Shown piece after piece: positions 61,314 through 64,000 of a DNA stretch of 64,000 nt. The notes beneath the pieces were generated by a model. It was not told where the DNA came from. It did not search any database and saw nothing but the letters and a program-made list of their open reading frames with translations. The first letter of the stretch is position 1, and each line of letters starts with the position of its first letter. The position numbers were made by a program, and so were the translations under genes. Where the stretch lies: the NCBI RefSeq assembly GCF_003815675.1, contig NZ_CP033918.1, positions 1,240,001 through 1,304,000 on the forward strand, in the 5' to 3' direction. Source of the stretch: Chryseobacterium sp. G0186 (GTDB lineage Bacteria; Bacteroidota; Bacteroidia; Flavobacteriales; Weeksellaceae).

Positions 61314-61925
61314 ATGGACAATAAAACAGTATTACTAATAAATACCCATCTGACCTATCCGAATAGATCAGAAGGGAAACTTAATGCATCTTTTCAGGAA
61401 GTCGCACGCGACTTTTTTATATCTAATGGATATCATGTGCTGGAAACCAAAGTAGAAAATGGTTACGACCCAAAGGAAGAGGTAACAAAGCATCTGAATG
61501 CAGATATTATTATCCTTCAAACTCCGATAAATTGGTTTGGCGCTCCTTGGATTTACAAAAAATATACGGATGAACTTTTCGAAGCTGGATATGCCAATCA
61601 TGAATTTTTGGAAGGAGATGGACGCAGCAGACAAGATGTGAGCAAACAATATGGCTCCGGAGGTAAACTAACCGGGAAAAGGTTTATGGTATCTGCTACA
61701 TGGAATGCACCGGCAGAAGCATTCAGTAATATTGAGCAAAGATTACTACAAGGTAAAACAACTGCTGATCTGCTGTTGAACATTACCAGTAACTACGCAT
61801 TTTGCGGCAGTAGCATCCTTCCCGGATTTAATAGCTTTGATGTAGTTAAAAATGGTACACCAAAAGAAGACCTTAAAAATTACAAAATACATCTGGCAGG
61901 TATCCTTTCATTACAAAATAATTAA
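61314..61925 (+). CDS. NAD(P)H-dependent quinone oxidoreductase, MdaB-like
   Basis: A 203-residue flavodoxin-fold protein: LLINTHLTYPNRSEGKLN (FMN-binding loop), IIILQTPINWFGAPWIYKKY and KRFMVSATWNAPAEAF, as in the modulator-of-drug-activity-B/NQO family. These two-electron quinone reductases protect from oxidative and electrophile stress. Together with the cupin, NmrA-like reductase and hydrolases they form a plausible detoxification set. A broken epimerase fragment follows. Confidence 0.88.
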   Translation: MDNKTVLLINTHLTYPNRSEGKLNASFQEVARDFFISNGYHVLETKVENGYDPKEEVTKHLNADIIILQTPINWFGAPWIYKKYTDELFEAGYANHEFLEGDGRSRQDVSKQYGSGGKLTGKRFMVSATWNAPAEAFSNIEQRLLQGKTTADLLLNITSNYAFCGSSILPGFNSFDVVKNGTPKEDLKNYKIHLAGILSLQNN

Positions 61926-61948
61926 ACAGAAATTTTGAAACTAGTAGA

Positions 61949-62106
61949 TTTGAGCTGAAAGCTATTATAGCAGGAGTTACCGGAATGCTAGGTGAAGGTA
62001 TACTTAAGGAATGCATAGCTAATGCATCAGTTAAAAAATATTACTGATCAATCGCAGCCCGAGCGATTGTTCCGACCCTAAAATTGAAGAAGTACTACAT
62101 TTAAAT
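61949..62106 (+). pseudogene. Remnant of an NAD-dependent epimerase (frameshifted, truncated)
   Basis: The first frame encodes FELKAIIAGVTGMLGEGIL and ends at a stop within KKYY. From 62041 another frame continues naturally with LLINRSPSDCSDPKIEEVLH. Together they match the first 55-60 residues of small NAD(P)-binding epimerase-like proteins (TGMxGEGxLxEC, then a strand and NRxPS, then hPKLxExxH), so a frameshift at about 62040 and loss of the rest are indicated. The rest of 62107-62316 shows only the terminator and no gene. Confidence 0.65.
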
Positions 62107-62123
62107 ATATTATTACTTAATAA

Positions 62124-62153
62124 AAAAGGAGTTATCTTTCGATAAGCTCCTTT
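62124..62153 (+). terminator. Terminator-like hairpin after the epimerase remnant
   Basis: AAAGGAG with CTCCTTT and TTATC with GATAA around TTTC, with one bulged base. A-rich upstream and T-rich downstream. Confidence 0.65.
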
Positions 62154-62316
62154 AATTTAAAATAACCATAAAGTATTAGTGAGAAGTAACATCTGATGAA
62201 TCTGGTTGATTCTTATCCCAACCGCCAACAAGAACTCTATACACCATAATAAAGGTTCAGGTATATAATTACCAAAATTGAAAGAAATAATTTCTAAATG
62301 ATCATACAGTTTATAT

Positions 62317-64000
62317 TCAGCAACCTGTAACATTGCACTTCTGTAGTACCTGACCTACTCTGCTGCCATAACGATACACCGTTATCCCCTTAAGACCATA
62401 TTTATAAGCAGTTTTGTAAATATCTGAAATATCCCTTAAGCTGGTCTGTTCAGGCAGGTTAATAGTTTTGGAAACAGCATTGTCGGTATATTTTTGAAAT
62501 GCTTTTTGATGTAATAAGTGATATTTCCACGGAATATCTAATCCTGTTGTAAAAATATCTTTTATCTTCCTAGGAATATTGTTGCACCCATTTAAATTCC
62601 CAGATTCTAACACGATCTTTTTTATAGGTGAATTCCATAAGTTTAACATTTTCATTTTTTTAATGAAGACCGCATTAATCTCAGTTTGGATCTTACCTTC
62701 TAAAATACCTACTCTCCTGTAAGCCAACGCAAATAAAGGTTCTATTGAATAAGAAGTATTAGCAATAACTGAAATGGTTCCAGTAGGAGCAATACTGTTG
62801 CAGGTTGCATTTCTCATCTTTCTATTGGAAGTTCCAAATGTACTGAGTTTCCAGCTTGGAAAAGTGCCCCGTTCCAGTGCCAGTTTTTCTGAAGCATCAT
62901 AACTTTCCCTTTGAAAAAACTTCATGAGCTTTTCTGCCAATAGCAAGGCTTTTTTAGATGCGTAAGGAATATTTAACAGAATAAGCAATTCCGCCCAGCC
63001 CATTATTCCTAGTCCTATCCTTCGGGAATGTAAAGTAGTCATCTTAATTTCGGGAAGTGGATAATGATTGAGTGTAATGACATTATCCAGAAAACGGATT
63101 CCAATGTGAATAATCCGGGATAACTCATGCCAGTCTATTTCATATTTCCCATTTTTAAATATTGTTATTCTTGAAAGATTAACCGAACCTAGATTACAGC
63201 TCTCATTATCAAATAAGGGAACTTCTCCGCAAGGATTAGTTGCCTGTATTCTACCGAGATCAGGTGTTGTATTGGAATCGTTAATGGCGTCGATAAAAAT
63301 CAATCCGGGATCACCCGTTTTCCAAGCTTCCTGTACCATTAATTCCCAGAGTGATTTTGCAGAGATGATTCGGGCTATCTTTTGGGTATGTGGATTAATG
63401 AGCTGCCAACCCGAATCATCTTCTACTGCTTTCATAAAAGCATTACTGATCCCTACCGAAAGGTTAAAATTTTCTATAGATTTCTTATCCGATTTTGACA
63501 TGATGAATTCTTCGATATCCGGATGGTCAACATTTAAAATTCCCATATTGGCTCCTCTTCTTTTACCGCCCTGTTTTACATATTCAGTGGCAGCATCGTA
63601 AATTTTCATAAAAGAAACCGGACCGGAAGATTGCCCTTTGCTAGAGTTTATCAAATCTCCTTTGGGACGGACAGCTGAAAAATTAAACCCGGTACCTCCT
63701 CCACTTTGATGAATTAATGCCGCATTTTTAAGGGTTGTAAAAATACTTTCTAAACTATCTTCAACAGGTAATACAAAACAAGCGCTTAATTGTGCATGAT
63801 CACAACCCGCATTCATAAGTGTTGGTGAATTAGGTAGAAATTTTAATTCACTCATTACTTTATAGAAAGCTTTGCTCCATTTGGCACTATCTTTTTTTTC
63901 GCAGCCGCAAATATATTCTGCAACTCGTTTGAAAAGTGCATCTGCAGTTTCTGTTACCACACCTTCGTTATTTTTCATCAGATATCGGTCTTCCAGAATT
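62317..64000 (-). CDS. nrdJ: Class II (adenosylcobalamin-dependent) ribonucleotide reductase, N-terminus cut by window
   Basis: The minus-strand frame stays open past the ATG at 63978 to the window edge (ILEDRYLMKNNEG), so the gene starts outside; at least 560 residues are visible. It shows FLPNSPTLMNAG, QLSACFVLP, HQSGGGTGFNFSAVRPKGD, VKQGGKRRGANMG and the catalytic NPCGEVPLFDNESCNLGSVNLSR of class II reductases. The end is short (YRYGSRVGQVLQKCNVTGC), with two terminal cysteines that can act in thiol regeneration. It makes deoxyribonucleotides from ribonucleotides with vitamin B12 and works with or without oxygen. Confidence 0.92.
   Translation of the reverse strand, partial: ILEDRYLMKNNEGVVTETADALFKRVAEYICGCEKKDSAKWSKAFYKVMSELKFLPNSPTLMNAGCDHAQLSACFVLPVEDSLESIFTTLKNAALIHQSGGGTGFNFSAVRPKGDLINSSKGQSSGPVSFMKIYDAATEYVKQGGKRRGANMGILNVDHPDIEEFIMSKSDKKSIENFNLSVGISNAFMKAVEDDSGWQLINPHTQKIARIISAKSLWELMVQEAWKTGDPGLIFIDAINDSNTTPDLGRIQATNPCGEVPLFDNESCNLGSVNLSRITIFKNGKYEIDWHELSRIIHIGIRFLDNVITLNHYPLPEIKMTTLHSRRIGLGIMGWAELLILLNIPYASKKALLLAEKLMKFFQRESYDASEKLALERGTFPSWKLSTFGTSNRKMRNATCNSIAPTGTISVIANTSYSIEPLFALAYRRVGILEGKIQTEINAVFIKKMKMLNLWNSPIKKIVLESGNLNGCNNIPRKIKDIFTTGLDIPWKYHLLHQKAFQKYTDNAVSKTINLPEQTSLRDISDIYKTAYKYGLKGITVYRYGSRVGQVLQKCNVTGC

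Noticed and set aside
62176..62247. 23-codon minus-strand ORF downstream of nrdJ
   Set aside because: Too short, without recognisable similarity or conserved context.

Overview
The window is low-GC DNA (coding and intergenic, visibly AT-rich) from a member of the Bacteroidota. Support comes from a Bacteroides-type conjugation operon (traE-traN), mobA/mobB/mobC, an RteC-family regulator, a SusC/SusD pair and repeated TAnnTTTG promoter -7 boxes. The gene mix (DUF6520 peptide, MauE/DoxX protein, TPR-AraC regulator) fits the Weeksellaceae (Chryseobacterium/Elizabethkingia) or Sphingobacterium-like genera. I cannot decide between them from sequence alone. Most of the window looks like the interior of an integrative conjugative element (ICE). 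No integrase, attachment site, tRNA, rRNA or CRISPR array is seen.

Layout. 1-2600: the end of a RadC-like gene, two strong terminators, and an unusual amidohydrolase with a membrane insert. 2465-14722 (minus strand): a transfer operon in the order parA, DUF3408 (traB-like), traD-like, traE, traF, traG (VirB4), traI, traJ, traK, traL, traM, traN, then a 38-residue membrane peptide. It is interrupted between traD and traE by an oppositely oriented two-gene unit (SIR2-like plus DUF3800-like; 10705-12923) that looks like anti-phage cargo. 14750-15384: a non-coding region with a (TCAA)n tract and stacked hairpins, the likely oriT. 15385-19198: mobA, the mobB relaxase and the mobC coupling protein, then convergent rteC.

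20155-31275: a nutrient or peptide-uptake style locus with a TPR-AraC sensor, a small lipoprotein, a 55-residue CPxSGxW peptide, a MauE-like membrane protein, a DUF6520 exported peptide, an S9 peptidase, and SusD and SusC. Upstream of susC lies a candidate structured RNA of about 170 nt (about 31637-31808) with its own promoter box and a U-tract.

31918-43157: an XRE regulator, a KAP-type P-loop NTPase, then a tightly packed co-directional block. The block encodes a DUF3800 protein, a helical protein, a PD-(D/E)xK nuclease-like protein, a 997-residue Upf1-like SF1 helicase, a possible HTH protein, a second nuclease-fold protein, and a protein with an HTH-like N-terminus and a coiled coil. This is the best candidate for an undescribed defence or DNA-processing system.

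43285-47227: ICE backbone (topoisomerase III, DUF3945 protein, excisionase-like HTH). 47557-57122: cation efflux, a DUF2511 pseudogene, a membrane-anchored ExoVII-large-subunit-like protein, DUF4385, AlkB, and an SOS-like cassette (S24 repressor / dinB / dnaE2-like). 57352-61925: an AraC-controlled set of small-molecule enzymes (two dienelactone-hydrolase-like proteins, cupin, NmrA-like reductase, MdaB-like quinone reductase), followed by an epimerase remnant. 62317-end: a class II (B12-dependent) ribonucleotide reductase cut by the window edge.
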